From Ochromonas danica (lineage: Eukaryota; Sar; Chrysophyceae; Chromulinales; Chromulinaceae): DNA of 64,000 nucleotides. Shown here in pieces: positions 8,363 through 19,757 of this stretch. The stretch lies in contig VKHL01000070.1 in the NCBI GenBank assembly GCA_015146655.1, forward strand, positions 1-64,000, written 5' to 3'. The position numbers and the translations under genes were made by a program. Each line of letters starts with the position of its first letter. The first letter of the stretch is position 1. Below the pieces are notes generated by a model. The model was not told where the DNA came from. It did not search any database and saw only the letters and a program-made list of their open reading frames with translations.

Positions 8363-11300
8363 ATGAGTCTCCTTCAAGACAATCCTCTCCCTCAAATACT
8401 TGAGATTCATACCTCTCAAGAAACAAATCATCATCAACCTCCTCCTCCTGCTACTACTACTACTATTCCTACCCTCAGTCTGAATCAACCCTCTGCTGCT
8501 GTTCGAACCTCTGAGACAACTTCTTCTTCCTCCCAATCCACTACTCCTATTACTACCCCTCATAACAAAAATCCTACGCTCCCTAATAATCACCACCCCT
8601 TAGGTAGTGGTGGTAGTAGTAGTGGTCGTCATATGACTCAAGAACTACTAGATTCTATTCAAGCAGTTAAAGATCGTCTACGTAATCGAGTACCAGTACA
8701 ACTTACTATCGTCAAGGTAGAAGTGTGTGCACTACCTCGTGTGCACCGCTTTGTGCGTAACCGACCATGGATCAAAGCTCTCTATGGTAGTAGCACTAGC
8801 ACTACCACTACCTCGAACACTACCTCGACCACCACTACCACTACCTTCACCGCAGACTATCAAGAGAGTGAGGTAGGAGAGGAAGCAGTGTGGACAGAGT
8901 TGAATTGGCCAATGATCGTCGAACGAAATGCTGAAGAAAGAGGTAGTCTTACCATAGCAGTGTGTTCAAAGGATATTATTATAGGAAGATATGTATTACA
9001 TAGAGATGAGATATCTGAATTAGTTGATGTTGCTATAGGGAAGTATATTGAACGAGAAGAATTGAAAAAGAAGAGAATGGTACAACAGGAGCAGGTGGAG
9101 GAGGAGGGGGTGGAGCAGGAGGAGGAGGAGGAGGAAGGGGAAGACTTTCTATCTATTGATGGAGAGATAGTGAATGAGATTGGACCAGCAGGAAGAATTC
9201 AATTACTATGTAGTCGTCGTGTCCTAGTCTCTTCTATTCTTCATGACCCCTATACTACTACCACTTCTCCTCCTCCTCCTGCTACTACTACTGCTACCAC
9301 AGCGTTAAGTTTAGGTGTAGGTACCCTCGCACCTATTCCTACCCAATCTCGCCCAACTTCACCTTCAATAGAAGATAGTCAACTTCAACTTCAACAACTA
9401 CCTCTCTACTCCTCTCATGAAGTGACTGTACGGTTACTATCCATCGCTGTCATGGATCTACCTTCTGTACACTACCTACAAGCTAACTCTCCTCTTGTCG
9501 CGGTAGATACCGGACAGTATGTTAACTTTACAGAGAGTCGTCTGTTAGCAGGTATCGCAGCGAAATGGTCTAACTTGTCATGGAGGTTTAACATAACAAG
9601 AGAACGAGGTGTAGTAGTAACAGTCTTCTCACAGAATACACTTATAGGGAAGTGTGTATTAGCTACAGAAGAATTAATTGCTATCATACCTAATAATCAA
9701 GGGGTAGTATCGATCATTAAGTTAATAAGTGATGGTAGTGAGATGAGAGGGAAGGTGAAGTTAAGCATGATAGTCAATCATCCAGATGATGTATTTGCAC
9801 CAGCTGAAGGGTTAATGACATCTATGAGAGAGTCTATCTATCCTACAGATAGACAACGACTTGGTCTTGGTAGTAGTGAGTCGATGGTATTAGGAGAGGA
9901 GGAGAGTAGTAGTGTAGTAGCAGGAGGAGGTGGTGGTGGTGGTGGTGGTGGTGGAGGAGGAGGAGGTGGTAGTAGTAGTAGTACTAGGGGAAGGTTAAGA
10001 AGTACTTCTGGTACATTAGGACCAGAAGATAGTGGTAGTACTAACCTTGCTCCTCCTCCTCCTGCTACTACTACTACTGCTAGTCGCGGTTCTAGTAGAC
10101 GACCTAGTAGTGTGGGTAATAGCAGAAGTGTCTCTCCTAATAGTAGCAGGAAGCATCTACCAGGGGTAGGTGGAGTAGGAGGAGGAGGTGGTAGTATACT
10201 AGATAGTCTACCTGCTACCCTTCGTATTCGTGATGTACCTTTCACTATCATAATACAAGAAATAACAGTATTAGATGTTAAACTACCTACTTTACTCTCT
10301 ATCTTATCTACTGCTACTGGAGTAGTAGCAGGAGCAGCAGGAGGAGGTGGTGGTGGTGTAAGGAAGAGTGTACCACTTCGACTACATCTTGGCTGTGGTC
10401 ATCATGCCTGCTCTACCTCTGACTTATATACCTATGGGAAGTTTGCACATTGGTTAGATATGGTCTGGAAAGTCCCTATAATACAATCAAATGTAGCATT
10501 ACGTGTATCTCTATGGTCAAAGAAGACTGCCTTAGGAGAAGGTAGATTGACTGTAACGGATCTATTAGGTATGCCTACTACCAAGACAGGACATACTGAA
10601 ATCTTTACTATTTTAAGAAATGAACGAGAGGAGATTACTGGCAAAGTACGTCTTGCTTGTCATTATGAAGCTGGTGTTAGTAATGCTGCTGTCACTACCT
10701 CGAACACTACCTCGAACACTACCGGTGTGTTCGGAGAAGGTAGTGTAATGTCATCGAAGAAAGGAGGTGGTGGTAATGGTAGTGGTAGACCTTCTTCTTC
10801 TCCTTCATCACCTGCTCATGGTTCATCTCGTCCTCGTTCTTCTTCTTCTCCTTCTAATCAGATGATGATGATGAATGGTTCTCATCATAGTAATAATACA
10901 ATGAATCCCTTTGCCATCGATGGATTCCATGGAATGCCTCCATGGAATAATGTTCCATGGAATGGTGTGCCTCATCAAGGTGGTGATGGTGGTGGTAGTT
11001 ATAACAATCAACTAACAGCAGCATCAGTAAAGAAGATGATGAAGATGATTGATAATGATCCTCCCCTTCCTTTAGACTTCCCTCTCTTAGTTCATGTAAA
11101 GTCTATTGCTTTAGTAGATCTACTAACCTCCTCCTCCTCCTCCTCCACTACTAATGCTGCTGCTACTACCTCTTCCTCTTCTTCTTCTTCTTCCTTATTA
11201 CAGACTATAGGTATTCCTTCTTCTTTCCTCTTCTCTTCATCTCCTGTCATTGCTATTCAATTAGGATGTGATCGTAAAGAGGCTAGAACAGAATATCGAC

Positions 11301-14300
11301 TTTTACAAGGGGGAGCTGTGAGATTTACTAACATAAATTGGACTTTATTCGTTCGTAAGGATTCTATTCTTACCTTATCAGTGGGTAACAAGAAGTTCAA
11401 GACGATCCTAGCACACGCTGAGATTGCTACTGAGCTACTAGTCAATCAGCCAGTACCAGTGTCAGTGATGAAGGAGGGGCAGGAGGAGGAGGAGCAGGGG
11501 GGAGAGGTACAGGTTACCGTGTTGTTGAAGAAGGATGGTACCACTGCAGGAAGAGCTATTCTTACCTTGCAGATGAAATCTGTGGAAGGATTGAATCTAG
11601 GTGCTGAAGTAGCAGGAGCAGGAGGAGGAGGAGGAGTTGATATGACTAGGCCACGATCACCTGTAGCAGGAGGAGGAGGAGGTGTGGGTAGTAATCCTCC
11701 TTCCTCACCCTATGCTACACAGTATGGAGAAGCAGGAGGAGGAGGTAGCTCGCCTGTGCTATCATCTACCAAGAGAAGGCCATCTCACAGTGCTACTACC
11801 CGATCCTCCTCTGCTTCTCCCAGCAGAAGACAGACTGCTACCCCTTCTTCTCCTTCACCTTCTCCTAGTCGAAGAACTTCTCTCGCTACTGACTACCTCG
11901 CTAGCAACAATCCTAGACAAGACACACACTACCTCGTGCACACCGGTGCACAGCTACCTCTCATGCCATGGAGTAGTCAGAGTGTAGCCTCTCTTGGGGG
12001 GGAAGGGGGGCTACTAGCAGTACGATCTATTCTAAGTGGTAACGGGTATGGGTATGGGTATGGGGGAGAGCAGCAGGGGGTAGCAGAGTCATCTATGCTA
12101 TTTGACCCGAAGCTACTACTACAACCTCCTCCTGCTGCTGCTACCACCACCTCCTCCTCCTACCCCATAGGTCAACTACATCAATCATCAGGTCATAATG
12201 CTGCTTATCATCTCTATGACTTCCAAGTGACAGTTGATGAAGTTGATCTCTGGGATCTACTACCTCATCATGGTATGTTAAAGAATAGTCCATCTATCTC
12301 TATAGCATGTGGTAAATGGGCTAGGCATAGTTCAATTAAAGAACAAGCAGGGAATGCTTGTTATTGGACTGGTTTACAATGGCATTATCATTGGATAGAT
12401 CAAAGAGCTAAGTTAAGGTTTACATTACATGCACGAGGTGATCGTATACAAGGGACTGTAGCCTTTACCTTACAACAACTCGTGCAGAGTGAAAGTGATA
12501 ATACTGGGTTTAGAAGGGTGAGTGTGCTCTTAGAAAAGTCGACTTTTTTATTGCGTGGTGAACTTACGATGTGTGTGTGTATGTATGTGTGTGTGTGTGT
12601 ATGTGATATAATAGATACAAGGAAATATCTTAGATATGAAGAAGAAGATCGTTGGAAAGATTAAAGTTAGCTTTGTCTTAGATGTTAAAGCCAAGCATCC
12701 TAACCAAGGCGGAGGTAGAGGAGGAGGAGGAGGAGGGGTAGTAGGAGAGGGTAGTATATCCTATTCACGTCGTTCTTCTGCTGGAACTATAAGTCGTTTA
12801 GATCAAAGCTCATGGTATGTACCAGATGTAGGAGGAGGAGGAGGAGGTAGCAGGAGTATAGAGGAGGACTCTATGATGGACCCCTTCTTTGAAGACTCTC
12901 TGGCTACCAATGGCTTGCCTAATGTTACCTTCCCCTGTACCTTCACTCTCATGGAGATGGTAACCACAGAGTTGCTCTCTGTTCACTCTATGGGACGTAA
13001 TGTTCCTTTTATTAAAGTAGAGTGTGGACACTTCTATCATAGCACTGAGGTAAGACACACACACACATGTACACACACTAAGTGACACATACACACACAC
13101 TATCGATATACTACATTATTACAACTATAGTATGTTATGTTAAACTACCTTATGTTATGTTAAACTGTGTCACGTTAAATTGCACTGCTGTATTGTTATG
13201 TTAAACTGTGTTATGCTGTGCTATGTTATATTGTTATGTTAACTGTTATTGTTACTGTGTTGTTATGTTAACTATTATTGTTACTATGTTGTTATGTTAA
13301 CTGTTGTTGTTACTGTGTTGTTATGTTAACTGTTATTGTTGTGCTGTGTTGTTATGTTAACTGTTATTGTTACTGTGTTGTTATGTTAACTGTTGTTATG
13401 TTAACCTACAGAGGATAAGTGATGGAGGGGAGACTTGTATCTTCCGTCATCTCAATTGGGCCTTCCCTGTAGACAACTTGTCTTTTGTAGTCTTTACTAT
13501 CATTTCCAAAGATGTAGAGATTGGTATAGCAGAGTTAGATATCAACTTCTTTGCTACCATCCCTCCCGTCAACAAGAATTTGAGAGAGGTAGGTAATCCA
13601 TGCATCATGTGAAGTTAGAGTTAAAAGTCCCTTTCTTTGGGTTAGATTAGAGCAAAAGTGACTTTTCCTCCTCCTCCTCCTCCTGTTGATATCATGAATC
13701 TAATGGAAGGTGTGTGTGTGTGTTACAACTAGATCATGTTGTTAATCAAGAAGAAAGGTGTAACAACTGGTAAGCTAGTCATTCGAGGAGGATTCTCTCC
13801 GTTAGAAGAAGAGTACCACGACCACCACTACCTCGACACACAGCAGCAGCAGCCGCAGGGGGTCCAGGGGGGACTGACCCTACCCCCTATACTACCCCCT
13901 GCCTTTCAAGGAGCAGGAGGAGGAGGAGAGGTAGTGCCATTGCTAGGACATCATAGTCCCTCAGCTGCACCCAGTCGACGACCCAGCAGTGTGGCAAGTA
14001 ATACTCATCATCCTCCACAAGAAACTCTATTTTCTCGATTTAAAAGGCGACAAAGTGCCAGTAGTGATGCCTATGACCGATCAAGTGGTAGTGTTGGAGG
14101 AGCTGGAGGAGGAGGAGGAGGATATCGACGTGGTAGTAGTTTCCGAGGGCAGCAAGAAGATGAACATGGTAGTCTGAATGGGCGAAGTCAATCAACTGGA
14201 CGACTCTTTCAACTACCACAGTTCTTCTCTTGGCATCCTCATGAAGGAGGTGGTGGAGGAGGAGGAGGAGGTTCTTCTATGGCTATGATGACGATGACAG

Positions 14301-15223
14301 GAGGTAGTATGACAGCAGGAGAGGCTCAAGGTAGTCCAGGTGGAGGTGGAGGTGGAGGAGGAAGTGTGGGGGGTATGGGGGATAGGGGTAGAGAGGATGA
14401 CATGTCCTGGGCTGGCTCTGCTTCAGCTGCTTCTTCTACCACTGCCAAGAGACGACAAGAGAAGAAAGCTCTCTCTGCTACTACTAACCACACTACCCCT
14501 CTACCTGGTAGTGGCTCTCCCGCGCAAGTAATAATTGCCTCCTCCTCACGCAGCAATAATAATAGTGTAGGTGGTAATGGTGGTAGTGGGGGTGGTCGTA
14601 GGGGTAGTGGTAGTGGAAGTGGAGGTGGTAGTAGTCCAATACTAAGAAGAGGTAGTAGTGGTAGTGTGAATGCTATGGGTACTACTACCCCTGCTGGTGC
14701 TGTTGGACCCCCCTCCTCCTCCTCCCCCTCCCACTCTCAATCCCACTCCCCCTCAGCATCCTATTACCATCCAACAGCACAATCTATCACTCAACAATCT
14801 CTTGGTATACAATCTCATCAATCTCTCTTCCAAGCGGATGTCTTTCCTCAAGGTCTAATGATGGAGATCTATGCTATCTATGCTATGGAATTACCTTCTA
14901 TTCATCGTTTAGCATTAAATAGTCCAATTTGTGCAGTTGCTTGTGGTCGATTTACCTCTTCAACAGATGAACGAAAAGGTAGTGGATCGAAGGCTACCTG
15001 GGAAGATCTTTCGATGAGATTTCTCTTTGAAAAGAAGTCTAACTTGAGATTGTTATTCCTCTCTAAAGATAGTACAATAGGGTTTGTTACCTTTCATCGT
15101 GAAATGTTATTAAATGGTAAATCTAGTCAAGCAGGGAAGATGATGGTATTAGGGGATATACTAGATAGTAAGAATCGTAATGCAGGCAAGGTCAAAGTCA
15201 TCTATTCCATTGAAATACCTTGA
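8363..15223 (+). CDS. Giant protein with seven divergent C2-like modules
   Basis: Four exons: 8363-12557, 12634-13049, 13412-13588, 13733-15223; 2092 aa. Seven copies of a module of about 110-130 residues lie near 110-220, 352-480, 624-760, 906-1080, 1285-1420, 1497-1615 and 1970-2090. Each follows one pattern: a hydrophobic strand ending in a D-L-P-S-V-H-like turn (AVMDLPSVHYLQANSP), a V-x-C/D-x-G strand, a W-x-x-L-x-W/M strand, a L-x-x-x-x-x-S-K-D-x-x-I-G strand, and a final G-K-V-K-L/V strand. This order matches C2-like beta-sandwiches known to me from stramenopile proteins; the calcium-binding aspartates are not evident. Linkers are long Gly, Ser, Thr and Pro runs, with poly-Gly near 520. 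Introns 2 and 3 interrupt module 6 and intron 1 lies at the end of module 5. There is no signal peptide or TM helix. Membrane or scaffold function is inference. Its 3' end is duplicated downstream. Confidence 0.72.
13231..13405. repeat. 29-bp minisatellite in intron 2 of the C2-repeat gene
   Basis: Tandem units of about 29 bp (TTGTTATGTTAACTGTTATT plus GTTACTGTG) begin at 13231, 13260, 13289, 13318 (31 bp), 13349 and 13378. Each contains the GTTAAC palindrome. The last partial unit runs into the splice acceptor at 13411 (GTTAACCTACAG). Confidence 0.9.
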
Positions 15224-15490
15224 ATTCTCTATATCAAAAGTAGTACTTGTCGAAGTCGTCTATTCGATTGAAATACCTTGAATTCTCTATAATAAAAGTA
15301 ATACTTTCTCTCTATTGCACTGTGCTGTACTGTACTGTGTGAGGCAAAGTCAAAGTCGTCTATTCCATATAAATACCTTAAATTCTCGACCAAAAAGTAG
15401 TACTTGTCAAAGTCGTCTATTCGATTGAAATACCTTGATTACTCGATCAAGAAAGTAGCACTTCCTCTCTCTACTGTGTGCTATACTATA
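15185..15490. repeat. Decayed tandem copies of the C2 gene 3' end
   Basis: The final coding bases of the C2 gene (AAAGTCATCTATTCCATTGA, around 15196-15215) recur in altered form at about 15252-15280, 15350-15378 and 15410-15438. Each copy is followed by an AAATACCTTGAATTCTC-like tail and an AAAGTAGTACTT-like tail. The array continues up to the assembly gap. The copies lie past the stop codon and are not coding. Confidence 0.85.
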
Positions 15491-16191
15491 NNNNNNNNNN
15501 NNNNNNNNNNNNNNNNNNNNNNNNNNNNNNNNNNNNNNNNNNNNNNNNNNNNNNNNNNNNNNNNNNNNNNNNNNNNNNNNNNNNNNNNNNNNNNNNNNNN
15601 NNNNNNNNNNNNNNNNNNNNNNNNNNNNNNNNNNNNNNNNNNNNNNNNNNNNNNNNNNNNNNNNNNNNNNNNNNNNNNNNNNNNNNNNNNNNNNNNNNNN
15701 NNNNNNNNNNNNNNNNNNNNNNNNNNNNNNNNNNNNNNNNNNNNNNNNNNNNNNNNNNNNNNNNNNNNNNNNNNNNNNNNNNNNNNNNNNNNNNNNNNNN
15801 NNNNNNNNNNNNNNNNNNNNNNNNNNNNNNNNNNNNNNNNNNNNNNNNNNNNNNNNNNNNNNNNNNNNNNNNNNNNNNNNNNNNNNNNNNNNNNNNNNNN
15901 NNNNNNNNNNNNNNNNNNNNNNNNNNNNNNNNNNNNNNNNNNNNNNNNNNNNNNNNNNNNNNNNNNNNNNNNNNNNNNNNNNNNNNNNNNNNNNNNNNNN
16001 NNNNNNNNNNNNNNNNNNNNNNNNNNNNNNNNNNNNNNNNNNNNNNNNNNNNNNNNNNNNNNNNNNNNNNNNNNNNNNNNNNNNNNNNNNNNNNNNNNNN
16101 NNNNNNNNNNNNNNNNNNNNNNNNNNNNNNNNNNNNNNNNNNNNNNNNNNNNNNNNNNNNNNNNNNNNNNNNNNNNNNNNNNNNNNNNNNN
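15491..16191. other. Assembly gap (701 N)
   Basis: A run of N. Both flanks are repetitive (decayed C2-end copies on the left, TAGACTAGT units on the right), so the gap probably hides a repeat array. Apparent open frames through the Ns are artefacts. Confidence 0.98.
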
Positions 16192-16350
16192 TAGACTAGT
16201 TAGTTAGACTAGTTAGTTAGACTAGTTAGGCTATACTAGACTAGTTAGACTATACTACCACTGGGAAAATCGGGAACGCTGTGACTGCGTGAGAAGAACG
16301 TACACTAGTTAGTTACACTAGTTACACTAGTTAGACTAGTTAGACTAGTT
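16192..16350. repeat. TAGACTAGT tandem repeat at the gap edge
   Basis: Units of TAGACTAGT and TTAGTTAGACTAG recur from 16192 to about 16260 and again from 16303 to 16350, separated by a short unique stretch. No gene. Confidence 0.85.
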
Positions 16351-16411
16351 AGTTGTTAGTGAAGTTAATCGTCATATTGACAGTAGAGAGAGAGAATGAG
16401 AGAGTTTGATC

Positions 16412-18832
16412 TCACCACAGTGCTTTATAGACCATACATGAACAACAAGAATGGCAAGGATAAGAAGAATTCTGTACGAAGAGACGGTAGCTTTCCATAT
16501 AGTCACTATAGATCATACTTAAGGTAGCTCCTCCTCCTCCTCCACCACCACCACTACCACCACTACTACTACTACTACCAGCAGCCTCATTGGTAGTGGA
16601 GAGAGTGATCTGGTGGGAGTGGGCTTGCTTCTCATCAACCTTCTTCGCTAACCGTCGTCTTAACTTAAGATCTCCTCCTCCTCCTCCTCCTCCTTCACCA
16701 CTACCACTGGTAGCAACAACCTCTTGTGCTAATCGTTCAGAAAGAAAGTCGGGAGGAGGTTGTCCATTGATAGATCGAGCATACCAAGCCTTGAATGCTT
16801 CACCAGGACTATAGAGACTACGATCAATAGGATAGCTGGAGGAGGAGGAGGAGGTGTTGAGGTAGATAGAGGCTACAATATGCTTGCCATTCCAAGTGTC
16901 TTCATGACTATCTGAACAACTCACACAGTGATGAGCACAGGATTCAATGAAGACACCATGTCCAGCATCTATTATAGGCCATGACCCATTACCACCACTA
17001 CCACTACCTCGACCACTACCACTACTACTACTACTAGCAGTACTATTACTGCTGTAATGTGTGTAGTTACTATAGCGTGAGAGGAGGGTAGTAGTGGGGA
17101 AGGAGGCCTTCAGAAGACGTTCACTGAGTGTGTGTCCATAGGCTGTGATGGATTCCATGGATTCCATGGAACCATTTCTCTCTCCACCATAAATATGATT
17201 GATCTGCCAATGATCATATTGAGACTACATAACAACAATAACAACAATAAGGTCAGACAGAGAGAGGTTAGGTGAGGTTAGTCATGAGTTACCTGTACAG
17301 AGAAGAGAGGAGTGGTAATGAAAGGTAACACATTCTCTGCTAGAACACATCGACTACCACTACCACTACCACTACCACTACCACCATTACCGTAACTACC
17401 ACTACCGTAACTACTACCACTGTGACTACCACTATGATAGTGATGAAGACAATTCTGATTGATTCCAGCAGAGAGATTCATCATATCATAGATCTTCTCC
17501 ATAGCTAAAGGATAGTCTAATCTACCACTACTACTACTACTACCATTACCACCACCATTACTACTACTACCATTGCTACTACCATTGATATGAACTACTC
17601 CATCATCTTTACTCATATCAAACAGATGATAATTCTTCTCATTGACAATAAGAGAAGAAGTGTAACTTAAGAAGAATCCACTAACAGCTAGTCCACGAAC
17701 TAGTATAGAAGGATGTCCTTCTTGATGGATGATAGAGGTCATTTGGTCTATACCCAGGTAGACCCCTAAGGCCCCTGCTGAGCATCCCATTAGGACTACT
17801 TCTTTAGCATGACGCATACCTAGTGAGAGTAGAGAACGTATTGTCTCATCACGATTAACTTGTCCACGAAAATAGAGTTGACCTCCACCCTATATATACA
17901 CATACAATACACACAGTATACACACATAGTACATACACACACACACCATACACACACAAATAGTACATATATACACATACAATACACACAGTACACACAC
18001 ACCATGCACACACAGTACACATGCAGACACACAGTATACACACATACACCATACACATACATAGTACATATATACACAGACACAGACACACATACAGGAT
18101 TAGCATCAGGCCGGAAAATGTCTGATTTATCGGCAGATTTATCGGTCATTTTACGGGTGTCCCCCTTATTCTAAAATCAAAACTTACCGGAATAGGTAAA
18201 GCAGTATTTCCAGCATATGATCCACCATCACAATAGCGTACACGAATAATATTCCAATGAGACATCATTGGGTTAGCACTAGCTTGTGAACTTAAATAGT
18301 GTTTCATAGAGTCTTTAGAGAGACAAGTAGGGTAGTCCTTAGAAGACCCATAGACCCCTCGGGATCGTTGCTGACAGGAAAGAGGATCAAAGCACCATCC
18401 TCCTCCTTCAAAATGGACTAACCATTTGTCTTTGCTATTGTGACTACCTTTCTTCCAATAGAAGGCAGGTAGACTACCATCCATACAGCGTGCACCATGT
18501 CGACCTGAGAGAGTGTATTTGATAGCGTCATCTTCATTACAGAGGTGACTATCAGGGATAGTGTGGGAAGTAGAGGAGGAGGAGGTGGAGGAGGAGGAGG
18601 AGGAGGAGGAGTGGTCACTACCATGACCTAGTCGTATCTCACTAGGAGAAGATCGACTGCTATCACTAGAAGAAGAGGAAGAAGAAGAAGAGGGAGAGTG
18701 AAGAGGAGTAGAGAAGGGGTCAAAGATATACCAGAGGGTGAAGAGGAAGAGTAAGGTAGAGAGGATACCATAGGGTCCTACCCTCCTTCGAAGACAGGAA
18801 GAGTAGTCACGAGGATAGGCAGGATAGCTCAT
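16412..18832 (-). CDS. Membrane-anchored Notum/pectinacetylesterase-family hydrolase
   Basis: Minus strand, three exons: 18832-18188, 17889-17293, 17224-16412; 684 aa, all junctions phase 0. The family landmarks are LVHFEGGGWC, the YCDGGSYAGN loop, GQLYFRGQVN, the nucleophile elbow GCSAGALG (S252), QYDHWQI, and a late His block (IESCAHHC) that should carry the catalytic His. Family members remove acyl groups: pectin acetate in plants, Wnt palmitoleate for animal Notum. The substrate here is unknown. An N-terminal hydrophobic segment at about 19-38 after RRR suggests a type II membrane anchor. Ser/Gly/Thr runs interrupt the fold around 60-110, 320-400 and in the C-terminal third. The stop lies within CTGTGGTGAGATC, which could also be a splice donor, so a further 3' exon is possible. 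Intron 1 is a CA/TA microsatellite. Confidence 0.85.
17890..18090. repeat. ACACAT/ACACAG microsatellite in an intron
   Basis: Imperfect CA-rich repeat (ACACACAGTACACAT-type units) filling most of intron 1 of the minus-strand Notum-like gene. Confidence 0.85.
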
Positions 18833-19276
18833 GGAGAGATTGTTTTGTTATTGATTTAATATGATTTAATGAAGTCAGTCAGCCTGTTTGGTCAAAATAT
18901 TGGACTTGTTGTTGTTGAACTAACAGTTAACCAACAGTTACCTAACAGTTACCCAGATGGTTTGGAACTGGATCCAGGCCCAAGCCCGTGCCTGGGTGGC
19001 AGGAGATCCGTTGCACCGCAGGTGAAGTGCTTCGTCAGAGGCCAAGGCTTGCGAAGTCAGAGGGAAAGAACAATGACAACAATAGTACAGTAATAAAATA
19101 ACTAGCCAGAAGAGATACCGTGATTGATAACGTTGAATTATCATCCTAAAGAAATAGAAATAACTCAATAGTGGTGACAGACAGTATCAAAAACTGAAGT
19201 CATTCTTTAATAATAGTCATAAATAGCAGTAGACTACATCTTCATTCATCATAGGATAGAATAGAATAGGACAAGA
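18833..19276. other. Divergent intergenic region
   Basis: Lies between the start codons of the Notum-like gene (-) and the histidine kinase (+), so it carries both promoters. It holds a GC-richer island at about 18955-19075 with a CCAGGCCCAAGCCCGTGCCTGG inverted repeat core, but no tRNA fold or gene that I can support. Confidence 0.5.
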
Positions 19277-19719
19277 ATGAATACTCTACTGGAAAGACAA
19301 GCTCACATAGCCATTCCTACTGTTCTCATACTCTACATCATACTACAAGGTGGACTCTTCTACCTTCGCACTACCTCTTCTTCTTCTCCTCCTACCTCCT
19401 TCTCCTCCTTCTGTAGAGAAGAGCAGGTCATGCCTGTCTGGGTGCAAGTAGTTAACTTTGCTGCTGCTTCTTGTCTCTCTGCTAATGCTGCTTTACAACT
19501 TTACTTCTCTTCTCAATTATTCTTTCGTAAAACATCTGGTAAATATAGTTTAATGGTAATGCATCTCTCCATCTTCTGTGTACATGGTATATCAGCTAGT
19601 TCCATGTATTTAAGTCATTTCTCTTATCCTGGAGGATTCTGTAAAGATGCCCTTGGGTAAGTCTACCCTCTACTATTGTTGTTATTAGGAATGTAGTGAC
19701 ATGACATGTTAACGTCAAC

Positions 19720-19757
<38 letters not shown>

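Noticed and set aside
15404-16207. Open frames through the N run
   Set aside because: Unknown bases cannot be translated; the frames exist only because N hides stops.
17855-18174. Cys/Val/Tyr-rich or His/Thr-rich open frames on both strands
   Set aside because: They are translations of the ACACAT microsatellite in intron 1 of the Notum-like gene.
18955-19075. Possible structured RNA or tRNA relic in the GC-richer island
   Set aside because: An inverted repeat is visible but no acceptor, anticodon or T-arm set can be folded into a tRNA.
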